In this document: one piece after another, positions 9,136-18,777 of the stretch
How positions within the stretch are numbered: position 1 is the stretch's first letter
Layout: every line of letters begins with the position of its first letter
Assembly (NCBI GenBank): GCA_028284775.1
Contig: JANQRB010000142.1
Coordinates: 1 to 64,000 of the forward strand
Length of the DNA: 64,000 bases
Direction of reading: 5' to 3'
Origin: Candidatus Kapaibacterium sp.
GTDB lineage: Bacteria > Bacteroidota > Ignavibacteria > Kapaibacteriales > UBA7675
Translations under genes and position numbers: made by a program
Notes under the pieces: generated by a model
What the model was told of the DNA's origin: nothing
Seen by the model: only the letters and a program-made list of their open reading frames with translations
The model's database searches: none

Positions 9136-10776
9136 ATGAAACAACAACACCAACTCTGTGCAGCATCCCTGCTTTTTTTCGCTTTGATCTTTTTGACGGA
9201 GCCCCCGTTTCTCAAGGCTGACGACAGCCTGGTACAGACCTCTCCCGCTGAACGCGTGATTCAGTCTATCGGCTTGTATCCCCATGGACGCCTGCAGATT
9301 GGTCTCTCCGGGCTGGGAACCAAATACTTCGGCGAATACACCGATAATCTTTTCGGCTACGGCGGCGCCCTTTCCACGCGCTATATTTTGCCCTCTGTGC
9401 CGGAATTCGGCCTGGGAGTGCGCGTCTCGCACGGCAATCTGCGCTATCTGCGCCGCTACCGTCAACGCTTCGGCGACGACTTCGACCGGCAGTTTCCGCC
9501 CGCGGATTTTCCCGACTATCGCGATGGCGGCACGATTCGCTCCACTAAAATCACGACCTTCGAGGGGCACTTCTATCTTCACCTTTTCCCCCGCCAGCGC
9601 CTTAACTATTACCTTTACGCCGGCTACGGCATCCTGTCGTTTCAGCCCGATGACATTGTGGAGGATCCACTTAACGGCATCGGCAAAAGAGTACACTATC
9701 CCGACTACAAGGATCAGAGCGAGTTCGAGTTTCACATGCTTGGCGGGGTCGGCATCGACTATTTCGTCACACGGGACTTTGCTATCGGCGTCCACGGCGG
9801 ATTCCACTTATTGGATACCGATATTCTCGATGGTTATGCCTTGCTGGATGAGGGCAGGCCGACCGAGAATGACGGCTTTGCCGAATTCGGCATCCAGTTT
9901 TCGTACTTTCTCTTTGGCGACAATGATGTTGACGGCGACGGCCTCTCCAACGAGCGCGAACGCCAGCTGGGCACCAACCCCTATAAGGCCGATACCGATG
10001 AAGACGGGGTAAAAGATTTTGATGAGGTGGAAGTGTTAAAAAGCAATCCCTTCGTAGCGGATACGGACGGCGACGGGCTGCACGACTACGATGAATCGCA
10101 TTTGTTCAACACGAACATTGCCAGCGCAGACAGCGACAACGACGGCATCGAAGATTATGATGAAGTAAAAGTTTACCACAGCAACCCGCGCCTTGCCGAC
10201 ACCGACAACGACGGCCTCACGGACCGTGAGGAAATCGACCGGGGCTCGGACCCTCTGATTGCCGATTCCGACGGCGACGGCGTCCTGGACAGCGACGACC
10301 GTTGTCCGCGCCTGCCCGGCTTCCCGGCCCATGCGGGCTGTGTGCCCGAGCCGACGATTCCCGAGCCCGAGATCCGTTACATTCAGGATACTTTGTATGT
10401 GACGCGTGAAATCCGGACGATTGAAAAAGGGCAGTCGTATACGCCATACGGCATTAACTTTCAGAGCGGCAAATGGGATATCTCGATAGAATCGGAAATC
10501 ATTCTGGACGACGTGGCGCGCTGGCTGCGGGAAAATCCGGACATCATTGTTGAAATCCGCGGTCACACGGACGCGCAAGGCAGTGAAGAAAGCAATCACG
10601 ATCTTTCGCGGAAACGTGCGGAGGCTGTACGTAGTTATCTAATCTCGCAGAAGATCGCATCGGAACGTCTCACGGCGCGCGGCTTCGGCGAGTCACAGCC
10701 GGTCATCCCCAATACAACGGAGAAGGGGCTGGCGCGCAATCGACGAATCGAGTTCTTTGTTAAAGAAAAGAACTGA
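9136..10776 (+). CDS. OmpA-family protein with thrombospondin type 3 repeats
   Basis: A 546-residue exported protein; AGGAAGGA 7 nt upstream sets the start. A signal peptide (1-28) is followed by a predicted membrane barrel (about 45-260). Next is a run of calcium-binding DxDxDG loops (about 262-390; DVDGDGLSN, DTDEDGVKD, DTDGDGLHD, DSDNDGIED, DTDNDGLTD, DSDGDGVLD). A C-terminal OmpA peptidoglycan-binding domain follows (about 430-546), with GHTDAQGSEESNHDLSRKRA and the closing NRRIEFF. This is the standard layout of proteins that tether the outer membrane to peptidoglycan, as OprF and Bacteroidota OmpA do. It is probably structural and constitutive; no regulatory site is obvious. Confidence 0.88.
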   Translation: MKQQHQLCAASLLFFALIFLTEPPFLKADDSLVQTSPAERVIQSIGLYPHGRLQIGLSGLGTKYFGEYTDNLFGYGGALSTRYILPSVPEFGLGVRVSHGNLRYLRRYRQRFGDDFDRQFPPADFPDYRDGGTIRSTKITTFEGHFYLHLFPRQRLNYYLYAGYGILSFQPDDIVEDPLNGIGKRVHYPDYKDQSEFEFHMLGGVGIDYFVTRDFAIGVHGGFHLLDTDILDGYALLDEGRPTENDGFAEFGIQFSYFLFGDNDVDGDGLSNERERQLGTNPYKADTDEDGVKDFDEVEVLKSNPFVADTDGDGLHDYDESHLFNTNIASADSDNDGIEDYDEVKVYHSNPRLADTDNDGLTDREEIDRGSDPLIADSDGDGVLDSDDRCPRLPGFPAHAGCVPEPTIPEPEIRYIQDTLYVTREIRTIEKGQSYTPYGINFQSGKWDISIESEIILDDVARWLRENPDIIVEIRGHTDAQGSEESNHDLSRKRAEAVRSYLISQKIASERLTARGFGESQPVIPNTTEKGLARNRRIEFFVKEKN

Positions 10777-10803
10777 GCTCCGCCGATCAATCGATAGCAA
10801 CAA

Positions 10804-12990
10804 TCATTGCAGCAGAGTCAACATTTCCTCTGCATCGGTCACCGGCGCCTGACAGGCAAAATTAACACATACGTACACGGTTGCCATGCCGTCGAGACTG
10901 CTTTGGTATTGTGTGAACTCAGCCAGCTCATTAAGACGCTTATCATTGCGGCCGTCTTCCACGCGCAGTAAGACAACCTTATTGGGAATGTACTTTTCGC
11001 CCAGCGCCCGCAGCATGGACTGGGCCTGCTCGGCGGCATCGGCCACAACAACGATCTCGTAAGAAGGCCCGAGAACGAAGTCGAGACCGGCTAGAAACAT
11101 AGCACTGGACGAAGGCGCCCGTTTAATTGATTCCGCAAACACTCGGCCGATTTGATTGGCGTATCGTTCGAGCTCGGTACGTCCCGTTAAACGGGCAAGA
11201 CGAACAAAGTTTAACTTGGAGACGGCATTGGCCGAAGGTGTTACCTTATCGTGAATCTGCTTCTGCCGGGCAATGTGTTCGGCCTGATCGTCAGCAATAA
11301 AATAAAGTCCACCCTGCTCTTTGTCCCAGTAGTGGGCGATCAGCGTGTCGTTTAAGGCCAGGGCCGACTCGAGATAATCAAGGTTAAAGCTGCTCCCATA
11401 CAGCTCCGTAAGTCCCCACACGAGGTGTGAGTAGTCGGCGGCGTTGGCGGGAATGCCGGCTTCACCTTCGCGATAGCGATGCAGCAGGCGGCCTTCCGGC
11501 GTTCGCAAGTGCGTCAGAACAAAGTCTGCGGCGCGCGCGGCCTGATCGGTATAAGCAGCCTCGCCAAACACGCGCCCGGCGCGCGCGAAGGCAGCGATCA
11601 TCAAGCCGTTCCAGTCAGTCAGAATCTTGTCGTCGAGCGACGGCCGTTCGCGCTGCGAGCGCAGTTCGAACAGACGCGCCCGCGCCGCCGTAAGCCTGCT
11701 GCGCAGCTCCTCGATCGTTATGCCCAGATCGGCGGCGATCGCATCTTCGCTTTCGGCCCGGTGCAATACATTCGCAGGCTGCTCCTTACCGGCGCCTTCG
11801 TGAAAATTGCCCTCGTCGCTGATTGAATAGTAGCGAATCAGCGCCCGCGCCTGATCCTGTTCCAGGGCCGCGATAATCTCCCGCTTGGTCCAGACATAGA
11901 AGGTTCCTTCCATCTTTTCGGACTCAGCGCTCTCGGCGGAGTAAAAGCCACCTTCCGGCGCTGTAAGGTCGCGGGCGACATAGCCGAGAACCTCCGAGGC
12001 AACGCGTCGATATTCGTCCTTGCCGGTTGCCTCATAAGCCTCGGTATAGGCCAGGGCCAGCAGTGCCTGATCGTAAAGCATCTTTTCAAAGTGCGGTATC
12101 TGCCATTCCCTGTCGACTGCGTAGCGGTGAAAACCGTGGCCGACCTGATCGTAAAGACCGCTGGCGGCCATCTGCTGCAAGGAATGCTCGGTCATAGCCA
12201 GGGCGGTCGAATCGCCCGTGCGTTTCCAGTAACGCAGCAAAAACAGGTAGTTGTGCGCATTGGGGAATTTCGGCGCTCGCCCAAATCCGCCGGAGACGGC
12301 ATCGTAGCGTTCGCGCAACTCGGCATAGGCGCTATCCAGGATATCGGGACCGACTTCGCCGCCTGCGCTGAGGTCGAAACTGCTGCGCAATTCCTGGGTA
12401 ATAGTCTCGGCTGACTTATCGATGCTGCTGCGGTCGATCTTCCAAAGCTCGCGAAATTTAGGCACGGCGTCGAGCATTCCCAGCCGTCCCCCACCCGTTT
12501 CGCGTGCGATGTAGGTGTCCGCGAAAAAAGGCTTTTTATCGGGCGTCATAATAATCGTCAGGGGCCAGCCGCCGCGGCCGGTCAGCATCTGGCAGACCGT
12601 CATGTAGAGATTATCGATATCGGGGCGTTCCTCGCGATCGACCTTGATATTGATGAAGGTTTCATTCATAAGAGCCGCAACGGCGGAATCCTGGAAGGAC
12701 TCGCGCGCCATCACGTGACACCAGTGGCAGGTCGAATAGCCGATGGACAGAAATACGGGTTTATTTTCCCGCTTCGCGGCCTCAAAGGCTTCTTCTCCCC
12801 AGGGATACCAGTCCACCGGATTATCGGCGTGCTGGAGCAGGTAGGGGCTCTTCTCATCAATCAATCGATTATAGCGTGGCTTTTCGGCCGTTCCGCCATC
12901 TTTCATGTTTTCGATCACCAGCCAGCCGATGGCAAAACTGACGATAGCAAAGGAAGCGAATACCAGAAGATTCTTCACAGACTGTTTCAT
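10804..12990 (-). CDS. DUF255 thioredoxin-fold protein (YyaL/SSP411-like)
   Basis: A 728-residue protein of the spermatogenesis-associated 20/YyaL family. After a short N-terminal membrane anchor (about 8-24, FASFAIVSFAIGWLVIE), the conserved block NRLIDEKSPYLLQHADNPVDW leads to a thioredoxin-like domain with a CHWCHVM motif (Cys at 88 and 91). An alpha/alpha-toroid of the six-hairpin glycosidase type follows (WQIPHFEKMLYDQ, DDKILTDWNGLMI). Family members are of uncertain function; redox roles and N-acyl glucosamine epimerase-like catalysis have been suggested. The start at 12990 is chosen because it places the membrane segment at the N-terminus; the frame is open to 13080. It lies 113 bp downstream of flhA on the same strand, so read-through from the flagellar cluster is possible. 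Confidence 0.88.
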   Translation of the reverse strand: MKQSVKNLLVFASFAIVSFAIGWLVIENMKDGGTAEKPRYNRLIDEKSPYLLQHADNPVDWYPWGEEAFEAAKRENKPVFLSIGYSTCHWCHVMARESFQDSAVAALMNETFINIKVDREERPDIDNLYMTVCQMLTGRGGWPLTIIMTPDKKPFFADTYIARETGGGRLGMLDAVPKFRELWKIDRSSIDKSAETITQELRSSFDLSAGGEVGPDILDSAYAELRERYDAVSGGFGRAPKFPNAHNYLFLLRYWKRTGDSTALAMTEHSLQQMAASGLYDQVGHGFHRYAVDREWQIPHFEKMLYDQALLALAYTEAYEATGKDEYRRVASEVLGYVARDLTAPEGGFYSAESAESEKMEGTFYVWTKREIIAALEQDQARALIRYYSISDEGNFHEGAGKEQPANVLHRAESEDAIAADLGITIEELRSRLTAARARLFELRSQRERPSLDDKILTDWNGLMIAAFARAGRVFGEAAYTDQAARAADFVLTHLRTPEGRLLHRYREGEAGIPANAADYSHLVWGLTELYGSSFNLDYLESALALNDTLIAHYWDKEQGGLYFIADDQAEHIARQKQIHDKVTPSANAVSKLNFVRLARLTGRTELERYANQIGRVFAESIKRAPSSSAMFLAGLDFVLGPSYEIVVVADAAEQAQSMLRALGEKYIPNKVVLLRVEDGRNDKRLNELAEFTQYQSSLDGMATVYVCVNFACQAPVTDAEEMLTLLQ

Positions 12991-13103
12991 AGGGTCGACT
13001 GCCGGGATTGAGAGAAAATTGACTTGGAGTAACGCACGAGTATGGCGAAAATTATACCCGGTGCCAGCAGCAATCGACACAATAAGGGATGAGCGGCCTC
13101 TGC

Positions 13104-15230
13104 TTAGAGACGAATCTGGCCGATAAATTCCAGTTCGGTATCCGAGGGCAGCTCCGTGAAGCTGATGACGCTGACCGAGGGGAAGGCCGTGTGAATCATC
13201 CGGTACAGGTAGGGCCGAATGGTCGCGGAGGTGATGATCAGCGGGTTGTAGCCGGCGAGAGAAATCTCATCAACAGCCTCGGTGATCGAATCATTGAGTT
13301 GTTTGAGCAATTCCGGCGCCAGGCCCAGGGTCGGGCTGACGGAACTGGCGTTGTTCTGCAGAGCATTGGTAAATAACTCCTCAACCTGCGGCACAACGGA
13401 TATGCCGCGCACGACGCCTTTGTCATCCTGATAGAGACGCTTAATGGTGTCCGACAGACTGTGGCGTACATACTCGGTCAAGACTTCCAGATTCTTGGTT
13501 ACCGGAACATAGTCCATCAGGGCTTCCACGATCAGCGGCAGGTCACGAACGGGAATACCCTCGCGCAGAAGATTTTGCAGGACTTTGTGCAGTATGCCCA
13601 GCGGGAGGCTATCCTGGTTAATTTCATCGACCAGAGCCGGATACTCTTTCTTCAGATAGTCGATAAGCTGTTTGACGGCCTGCCGGTCGAGGATGCGGTC
13701 GGCGAAGCGCCGCAGCAATTCCGTAAGGTGGGTCGAAAGGACCGCTTCGGGCTCAACGACCGTGTAGCCTAATATTTCGGCATTTTCGCGTTCGGCAAAG
13801 GGTATCCAGGTGGCGGGCAGGCCGAAGACAGGCTCGGTGACGCGAATACCCTGGAGCTCGCCTTCCGCCGTTCCCGGATTCATCGAGAGCAGCATTCCCG
13901 GAAACAGTTTATTGCGCGCCACTTCGTTGCCGCGGACCTTGAGGACATATTCTTCGGCTTCCAGCTGCAGATTATCGCGCACACGCACCGGCGGTATCAC
14001 CAGACCGAGCTCCAGAGCCAGTTGACGCCGGATGTTCGTGATGCGCTTGAAGAGATCGCCGCCCTGCACTTCGTCGACCAGCGGTATCAGGCTGTAACCC
14101 AGTTCCAGCTCGATAGGATCGATCATCAACAGGTCTTCGATCGGCTTGTCTTCCGGTTTGGGCGCGGCTTCGGCCTGGGCAAGCTCTTCGCGCAGTTCTT
14201 CCTCGGACTGGCGCTGCAGGTGGCGTGTGCGCGCATAGGCGCCGGCGGCAAGGGCGCCCGCCAGCATAAGGAAGGGCAGGGCCGGAAAACCGGGCAGGAC
14301 GGCAAAGAGTGTTGCCGCGCCCGATGAAAGATACATTACCCGCGGGTTGTTGCTGAACTGCGAACCGACTTCCGTGTCGAGCTTTTCGCCCGAAGCGGAA
14401 CGCGTGACCACCAGACCGGCGGCCACCGATACGAGCAGAGCGGGAATCTGCGAAACCAGCCCGTCGCCGATGGTCAGGATTGTATAGGTCGACAGTGCCG
14501 TGCTGAGATCCATGTCGAGCTGCAACAGGCCAATGGCAATACCGGCAATAATATTAACAGCCGTAATAATCAGGCCGGCAATGGCATCGCCTTTAACGAA
14601 CTTGGCGGCGCCGTCCATCGCCCCGTAAAATTCGGACTCCTGGTTGAGCGCTGTCCGCCGTTTGCGCGCTTCCTGCTCATCGATAAAGCCGGCGTTTAAG
14701 TCGGCGTCGATGCTCATCTGCTTGCCGGGCAAAGCGTCCAGAGTGAAACGCGCCGTCACTTCCGCAATGCGGCCGGAGCCTTTAATGATGACCATAAAGT
14801 TAATGATCACCAGAATAATGAATATGATTATTCCCACGACATAATTGCCGCCGATCACAAAGCTGCCGAAGGCCAGGATGATATCGCCGGCCGTGGCTTC
14901 GCTGAGAATCAAGCGCGTCGATGCAATGTTAAGCCCCAGACGGAAGAGCGTAACGACCAGCAGAATTGTCGGAAATATGGTGATATCCAGCGGGGAGCGG
15001 ATATAGAGCGAGGTCATGAGAATTACGACGGCCAGCATAATGTTAAGCGCCAGCATCACGTCGAGAAGAAAGGGCGGCAGCGGGATAACCAGCAGGCCCA
15101 TGATAGCGATAATGCCGACGGCTATGACGAGGTCCGACTTGCCGCGCAGGAAGGACATGCGGCCCAACAAATTGTCGAGGGTCGCTGTCGCCTGTCCGCC
15201 GGGTGCGGCCAACTGTCGATTTTCAGCCAT
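13104..15230 (-). CDS. flhA: Flagellar biosynthesis protein FlhA
   Basis: A 708-residue core subunit of the flagellar type III export gate. The N-terminal half carries about eight membrane helices (first near residues 34-52) and the conserved cytoplasmic loop with RFTLDALPGKQMSIDADLNAG. The C-terminal half (about 360-708) is the soluble ring domain that receives export substrates. The injectisome homologue SctV is the alternative, but the neighbouring fliP, fliQ, fliR and flhB and the sequence style favour the flagellar form. It is the last gene of the cluster, 26 bp after flhB. It starts with the same residues (MAEN) as FlhB. Confidence 0.95.
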   Translation of the reverse strand: MAENRQLAAPGGQATATLDNLLGRMSFLRGKSDLVIAVGIIAIMGLLVIPLPPFLLDVMLALNIMLAVVILMTSLYIRSPLDITIFPTILLVVTLFRLGLNIASTRLILSEATAGDIILAFGSFVIGGNYVVGIIIFIILVIINFMVIIKGSGRIAEVTARFTLDALPGKQMSIDADLNAGFIDEQEARKRRTALNQESEFYGAMDGAAKFVKGDAIAGLIITAVNIIAGIAIGLLQLDMDLSTALSTYTILTIGDGLVSQIPALLVSVAAGLVVTRSASGEKLDTEVGSQFSNNPRVMYLSSGAATLFAVLPGFPALPFLMLAGALAAGAYARTRHLQRQSEEELREELAQAEAAPKPEDKPIEDLLMIDPIELELGYSLIPLVDEVQGGDLFKRITNIRRQLALELGLVIPPVRVRDNLQLEAEEYVLKVRGNEVARNKLFPGMLLSMNPGTAEGELQGIRVTEPVFGLPATWIPFAERENAEILGYTVVEPEAVLSTHLTELLRRFADRILDRQAVKQLIDYLKKEYPALVDEINQDSLPLGILHKVLQNLLREGIPVRDLPLIVEALMDYVPVTKNLEVLTEYVRHSLSDTIKRLYQDDKGVVRGISVVPQVEELFTNALQNNASSVSPTLGLAPELLKQLNDSITEAVDEISLAGYNPLIITSATIRPYLYRMIHTAFPSVSVISFTELPSDTELEFIGQIRL

Positions 15231-15256
15231 TCGCTATTTACCCTGTACCTGCAATG

Positions 15257-16339
15257 TTACTGCTTGCGCCTGCGCGCCTTAAAAACGACGGCCAGCACCT
15301 GCGCGACCGCCTTGAAAAGCGATTCCGGGATGTGCTGATCTATCTCGACCAGAGAGTGCAAAGAACGTGCCAATGGCGGATCTTCGACAATCGGAACATT
15401 GTGCTCGCGAGCAAGGTCCCTGATCTTGAGCGCCAGAAAGTCGACTCCCTTGGCAACCACCTTGGGCGAATCCATTTCCGCCTGATCGTATTTCAGGGCC
15501 ACGGCATAGTGCGTCGGGTTCGTGATAACCACATCGGCCTCTTTCACGCGCTGAAGCATTATTTTCTGCAGACGATTGCGGCCGATCTGGCGCATGCGCG
15601 CTTTAGCCTTCAAATCGCCTTCCATTTGTTTGCCTTCCTCTTTCACTTCCTGTTTCGTCATCTTCTGGTCTTCTCTGAACTTCCACTTCTGATACAGCAA
15701 GTCGCCGATGGCAATCGCGATATAGGCCAGACCCACTTTCATCACGAGCTCGAATCCCAGCTCTACCATAAAGGGGCCGATCTTGGCGAAGGGCAAGGAC
15801 ATCACCGACAGAATATCCTCCATGCGGCTTGCCAGCACGATGTATACGACGCTGCCGATGATAACGATTTTGAAGACTCCCTTCACAAACTCGACGATGG
15901 TGCGCGAAGAGAAAAAGGTATTCTTCATGCCGCGAAAAACATTAAACACCCGTTGAAAATCCAGACCCTCGGTAAATTTTTTGCTGGCGAATTTCAGCCC
16001 CACCTGACTGATTTCCGCCAAAAGCACAACGATGAAAATCGTCGCCAGCATCGGCAGCAGAATAAAGCCGAGCATTGACGTCAGCCTGGTGAAATAATCG
16101 GGTACGGTCGTGTCGCTGAGGTGAATAAAGGATGAGTTGAGAAACATCATTTTCCAGAATTGCCGTACTTCGCCCATCATTGATGATGAAAACAGGTAGA
16201 CGATTAACACGCCGATCAACAGCAATACTGCCGTCGTGGCATCGATACTCTTGGCTACCTGCCCTCGCTGACGGGCTTCCAGCAACTTCTTCGGCGACGC
16301 CTCTTCGGTTTTCTCCTGGCCATCAGCATTTTCAGCCAT
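15257..16339 (-). CDS. flhB: Flagellar export switch protein FlhB
   Basis: A 360-residue substrate-specificity switch of the flagellar exporter. The N-terminus EKTEEASPKKLLEARQRGQV is diagnostic. Four membrane helices (about 35-55, 88-110, 150-172, 188-215) precede a charged linker and the cytoplasmic domain. The autocleavage site NPTH is intact (274-277, in VITNPTHYAVALKY), so the protein should switch from rod/hook to filament export. It lies between fliR (88 bp upstream) and flhA. Confidence 0.96.
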   Translation of the reverse strand: MAENADGQEKTEEASPKKLLEARQRGQVAKSIDATTAVLLLIGVLIVYLFSSSMMGEVRQFWKMMFLNSSFIHLSDTTVPDYFTRLTSMLGFILLPMLATIFIVVLLAEISQVGLKFASKKFTEGLDFQRVFNVFRGMKNTFFSSRTIVEFVKGVFKIVIIGSVVYIVLASRMEDILSVMSLPFAKIGPFMVELGFELVMKVGLAYIAIAIGDLLYQKWKFREDQKMTKQEVKEEGKQMEGDLKAKARMRQIGRNRLQKIMLQRVKEADVVITNPTHYAVALKYDQAEMDSPKVVAKGVDFLALKIRDLAREHNVPIVEDPPLARSLHSLVEIDQHIPESLFKAVAQVLAVVFKARRRKQ

Positions 16340-16427
16340 TATCTACCTGCGGCAAAGTAAGAATTAACAAATCACAAGCGAGATACGGCGACCGGCCTTG
16401 TATACATCCGATCGCAGGTCAAGGCTG

Positions 16428-17231
16428 TCAGCCAAAAGACCTGGCCGCCTTGATGCTCATCAACACGTCCATAATTCGGCCTTCAAATAATTCGAGCGCG
16501 TTTTTGACAACAATGATAAAGATGGGCGCCGTCAGCATCAGCACCAGCAAGCCTATGATTATCTTAAACTGAAAGCTCAGAATGAAAATATTAATTTGCG
16601 GCGCCACACGCGCCAGTAGCGCCAGGGCAAGATTGGTGATAAACAAGGCTATCAGAATCGGTGCGGCAATTTTGACGCCGATCAAAAACATCGTCGTCAC
16701 CAGGCCGATCAGTAGTTCGGCCGTCGGTCCGGATAGGCTGAAGGTCGTCACCGGGATGATGGTAACACTGGCATAGGTTGCCTCAATGAGAAAGTGATGC
16801 CCGTTAAGCACCAGAAAGAGCATCATCGCCACGAGCCACTTCACTTCACCGACAAGAGTTGGCGAGTTGAGGTTCAGGTTAAACAGGGCGGCGGTCTGGT
16901 AGCCCATATCGAAGTCGGCCAGACCGCCGGCGAATCGAACCGCCTGAAACATCAGGTTGCTGCAATAACCAATGATGATTCCAACCAAGGCTTCCTTAAA
17001 GACAAGCACCAGTAGATTCATCGGCTCGACCTGCACCGCAGGCTGCTCCTCGCCAAAGGCAACCGACATCAACAGGGCGATGGCAGCCGCCAGCGCGACC
17101 TTGACGGTCGGCATGATACCGGTGTTACTGAAAAAGGGCGCCACGACCATCAAGCCCGTAACCCGCACGAAGAAGAGCAGGCCGACAACGAAGCGTTCCT
17201 GAAACAAGTCTAATGTCAGTTGATCCGGCAT
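16428..17231 (-). CDS. fliR: Flagellar export gate protein FliR
   Basis: 267 residues with six or so membrane helices. It belongs to the FliPQR export channel, which forms a helical pore in the basal body. Family-typical segments are FVRVTGLMVVAPFFS near residues 21-35, FKEALVGIIIGY near 78-89 and the C-terminal helix ending in LTAPIFIIVVKNALE. It follows fliQ by 70 bp. Length and position in a fliP-fliQ-fliR-flhB-flhA order support the call. Confidence 0.93.
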   Translation of the reverse strand: MPDQLTLDLFQERFVVGLLFFVRVTGLMVVAPFFSNTGIMPTVKVALAAAIALLMSVAFGEEQPAVQVEPMNLLVLVFKEALVGIIIGYCSNLMFQAVRFAGGLADFDMGYQTAALFNLNLNSPTLVGEVKWLVAMMLFLVLNGHHFLIEATYASVTIIPVTTFSLSGPTAELLIGLVTTMFLIGVKIAAPILIALFITNLALALLARVAPQINIFILSFQFKIIIGLLVLMLTAPIFIIVVKNALELFEGRIMDVLMSIKAARSFG

Positions 17232-17301
17232 CGCGATCCTGGCTAATATTCACCAAGGCTTGATAACTGCATACAGTCCGCAGCCAGCGCCGCCCCGAGC
17301 T

Positions 17302-17568
17302 TCAGTTCAGAGTCGGTATCAGATTAAAGAGTTCGATAGTGAAGGTTTTGAGATTCTGAATCATGTACGGCATAACGAGCACCGTCACGATGAACACCAC
17401 GACCAGTTTGGGCACGAAGGACAGCGTTTGTTCGGAAATCGATGTTGCCGCCTGGAAAATCGAAATCGTAAGGCCGACTATCAGCGACAGCAGCAGCAAG
17501 GGCCCGGCGACCAGCAACACATAGTAAAAGGATTCCCGCGCCAGATACACCACCATTTCTTCGGTCAT
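17302..17568 (-). CDS. fliQ: Flagellar export gate protein FliQ
   Basis: An 88-residue protein with two membrane helices, the small subunit of the FliPQR export pore. Conserved pieces are LARESFYYVLLVAGPLLLLS, GLTISIFQAATSISEQTLSFVPK and a second helix, VVVFIVTVLVMPYMI. The frame is open upstream to 17625, but an internal ATG at 17568 gives the family's usual start (MTEEMVVYLARES). It sits 49 bp after fliP. Confidence 0.93.
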   Translation of the reverse strand: MTEEMVVYLARESFYYVLLVAGPLLLLSLIVGLTISIFQAATSISEQTLSFVPKLVVVFIVTVLVMPYMIQNLKTFTIELFNLIPTLN

Positions 17569-17617
17569 TGCAGTCAATCTCGTCGTGTGAATAAATTTTC
17601 GACAGCGGTACGGCCGC

Positions 17618-18412
17618 TTAGCCACCCGCTATGCTCTCCATCAGCGAGGAAACGATCAGATGCCAGCCGTCGACCAGGATAAACAGCAGCACTTTCACCG
17701 GCAGCGATATCAGCTGCGGCGGCAACAACATCATACCGAGGGACATCAAAATGCTGGCAATGATCATATCGATGATGAGGAAAGGGATAAAGATGACAAA
17801 GCCGACCTGGAAGCCCATTCGCAATTCACTGATGGTGAAGGCCGGAATTATCGCCAGCATGCTTACATCTTCAATCGATGTGGGGGCATCGCCCTTCTGC
17901 AGCTTGACGAAAAGGGCCAGATCCTCTTCGCGGGTATGTTTCAGCATGAATTCCCGGAAGGGCTTAATAATATTATCCACCGCTTCCTGCTGCGTGATTT
18001 CCTCGCGCAGGTATGGCTGCAATCCCTCGCTGTTGGCCTGATCGAGAACGGGTGTCATCACAAAAAGCGTCAAAAACAACGCCAGTCCCACCAGAACCTG
18101 CGGCGGCGGCTGCGAGTGAGTCGCCAGCGCTTGTTTGACGAAATGAAACACCACGATAATTCGCGTGAAGCAGGTCATCATAACCAATATCGACGGCGCA
18201 AGTGACAAGACCGTCAACATCATCAGAATCTGAAGCGTCACCACGAAATCGTCGGGCGAGTCGGCATTTTCCACGCCGATCGAAAAGCTCGGCAGACCGA
18301 TGCCGCCCGGATCCTGCGCCAGCGCCAGTGGCGAACAGAGGAACATAAGCATCAACAACAAAAAGGTGCCTGCTGCTTTCCTTTTGCTACTTGTGCTTCG
18401 CGTCTCTCTCAT
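17618..18412 (-). CDS. fliP: Flagellar export gate protein FliP
   Basis: About 264 residues with a cleavable signal peptide (LLLMLMFLCSPLALA-Q), as is usual for FliP, then four membrane helices. Signature stretches are TLQILMMLTVLSLAPSIL, MMTCFTRIIVVF, LATHSQPPPQVLVGLALFLT and the C-terminal LGMMLLPPQLISLPVKVLLF. The start is uncertain: ATGs at 18412 and 18433 are both close to the signal peptide, and the frame is open to 18595. The shorter form is chosen for its GGGA upstream. It is the first gene of the export-gate cluster; its leader holds two 49-bp palindromic repeats. Confidence 0.93.
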   Translation of the reverse strand: MRETRSTSSKRKAAGTFLLLMLMFLCSPLALAQDPGGIGLPSFSIGVENADSPDDFVVTLQILMMLTVLSLAPSILVMMTCFTRIIVVFHFVKQALATHSQPPPQVLVGLALFLTLFVMTPVLDQANSEGLQPYLREEITQQEAVDNIIKPFREFMLKHTREEDLALFVKLQKGDAPTSIEDVSMLAIIPAFTISELRMGFQVGFVIFIPFLIIDMIIASILMSLGMMLLPPQLISLPVKVLLFILVDGWHLIVSSLMESIAGG

Positions 18413-18592
18413 TAGCAATATTTCCCGCTTCATTAGGATAATTTGTCCGGTTGACAAAAGGCAAATTTTGTGCCAAGATAAACGGGAGAGCCTCCGTCCT
18501 CCGGACAGCCCTTTGGAATTGGCAGGCTGGCGGGATTGATGTTTTGCGGATTGAGAATGTCTTGCTGTGGTTTCACGATTTTGGCTTTCACG

Positions 18593-18641
18593 CATGGTCC
18601 GGACGCGACCGGACCATACAGGGGGATCGTGTTTCGAAAAT
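18593..18641. repeat. 49-bp palindromic direct repeat, copy 1
   Basis: One of two same-length copies (84% identical by eye) in the 365-bp gap between fliP and the sugar dehydrogenase gene; nothing else supportable lies in that gap. It contains a perfect 9-bp inverted repeat, ATGGTCCGG (18594-18602) with CCGGACCAT (18609-18617) around a 6-base loop, and ends in GTGTTTCGAAAAT. No T-run follows on either strand, so it is not a plain terminator. Confidence 0.6.
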
Positions 18642-18678
18642 TATGATGTTGCCGTAGGTAGTGCGCCCGGATGGCGCG

Positions 18679-18727
18679 CATGATCCGGTCGCGACCAAAC
18701 CGGACAGGTGGACCGTGTTTCGAAAAT
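18679..18727. repeat. 49-bp palindromic direct repeat, copy 2
   Basis: Second copy, 86 bp after the first. The stem is built differently (TCCGGT...ACCGGA), but the hairpin potential is kept and the GTGTTTCGAAAAT end is identical. Its place downstream of the dehydrogenase stop and upstream of fliP leaves open operator, mRNA-leader or mRNA 3'-end roles. Confidence 0.6.
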
Positions 18728-18777
18728 GATCTTGTGCTGAATTCATCGCGACGGGATGTCGACGCTTCCCTCCTGAT

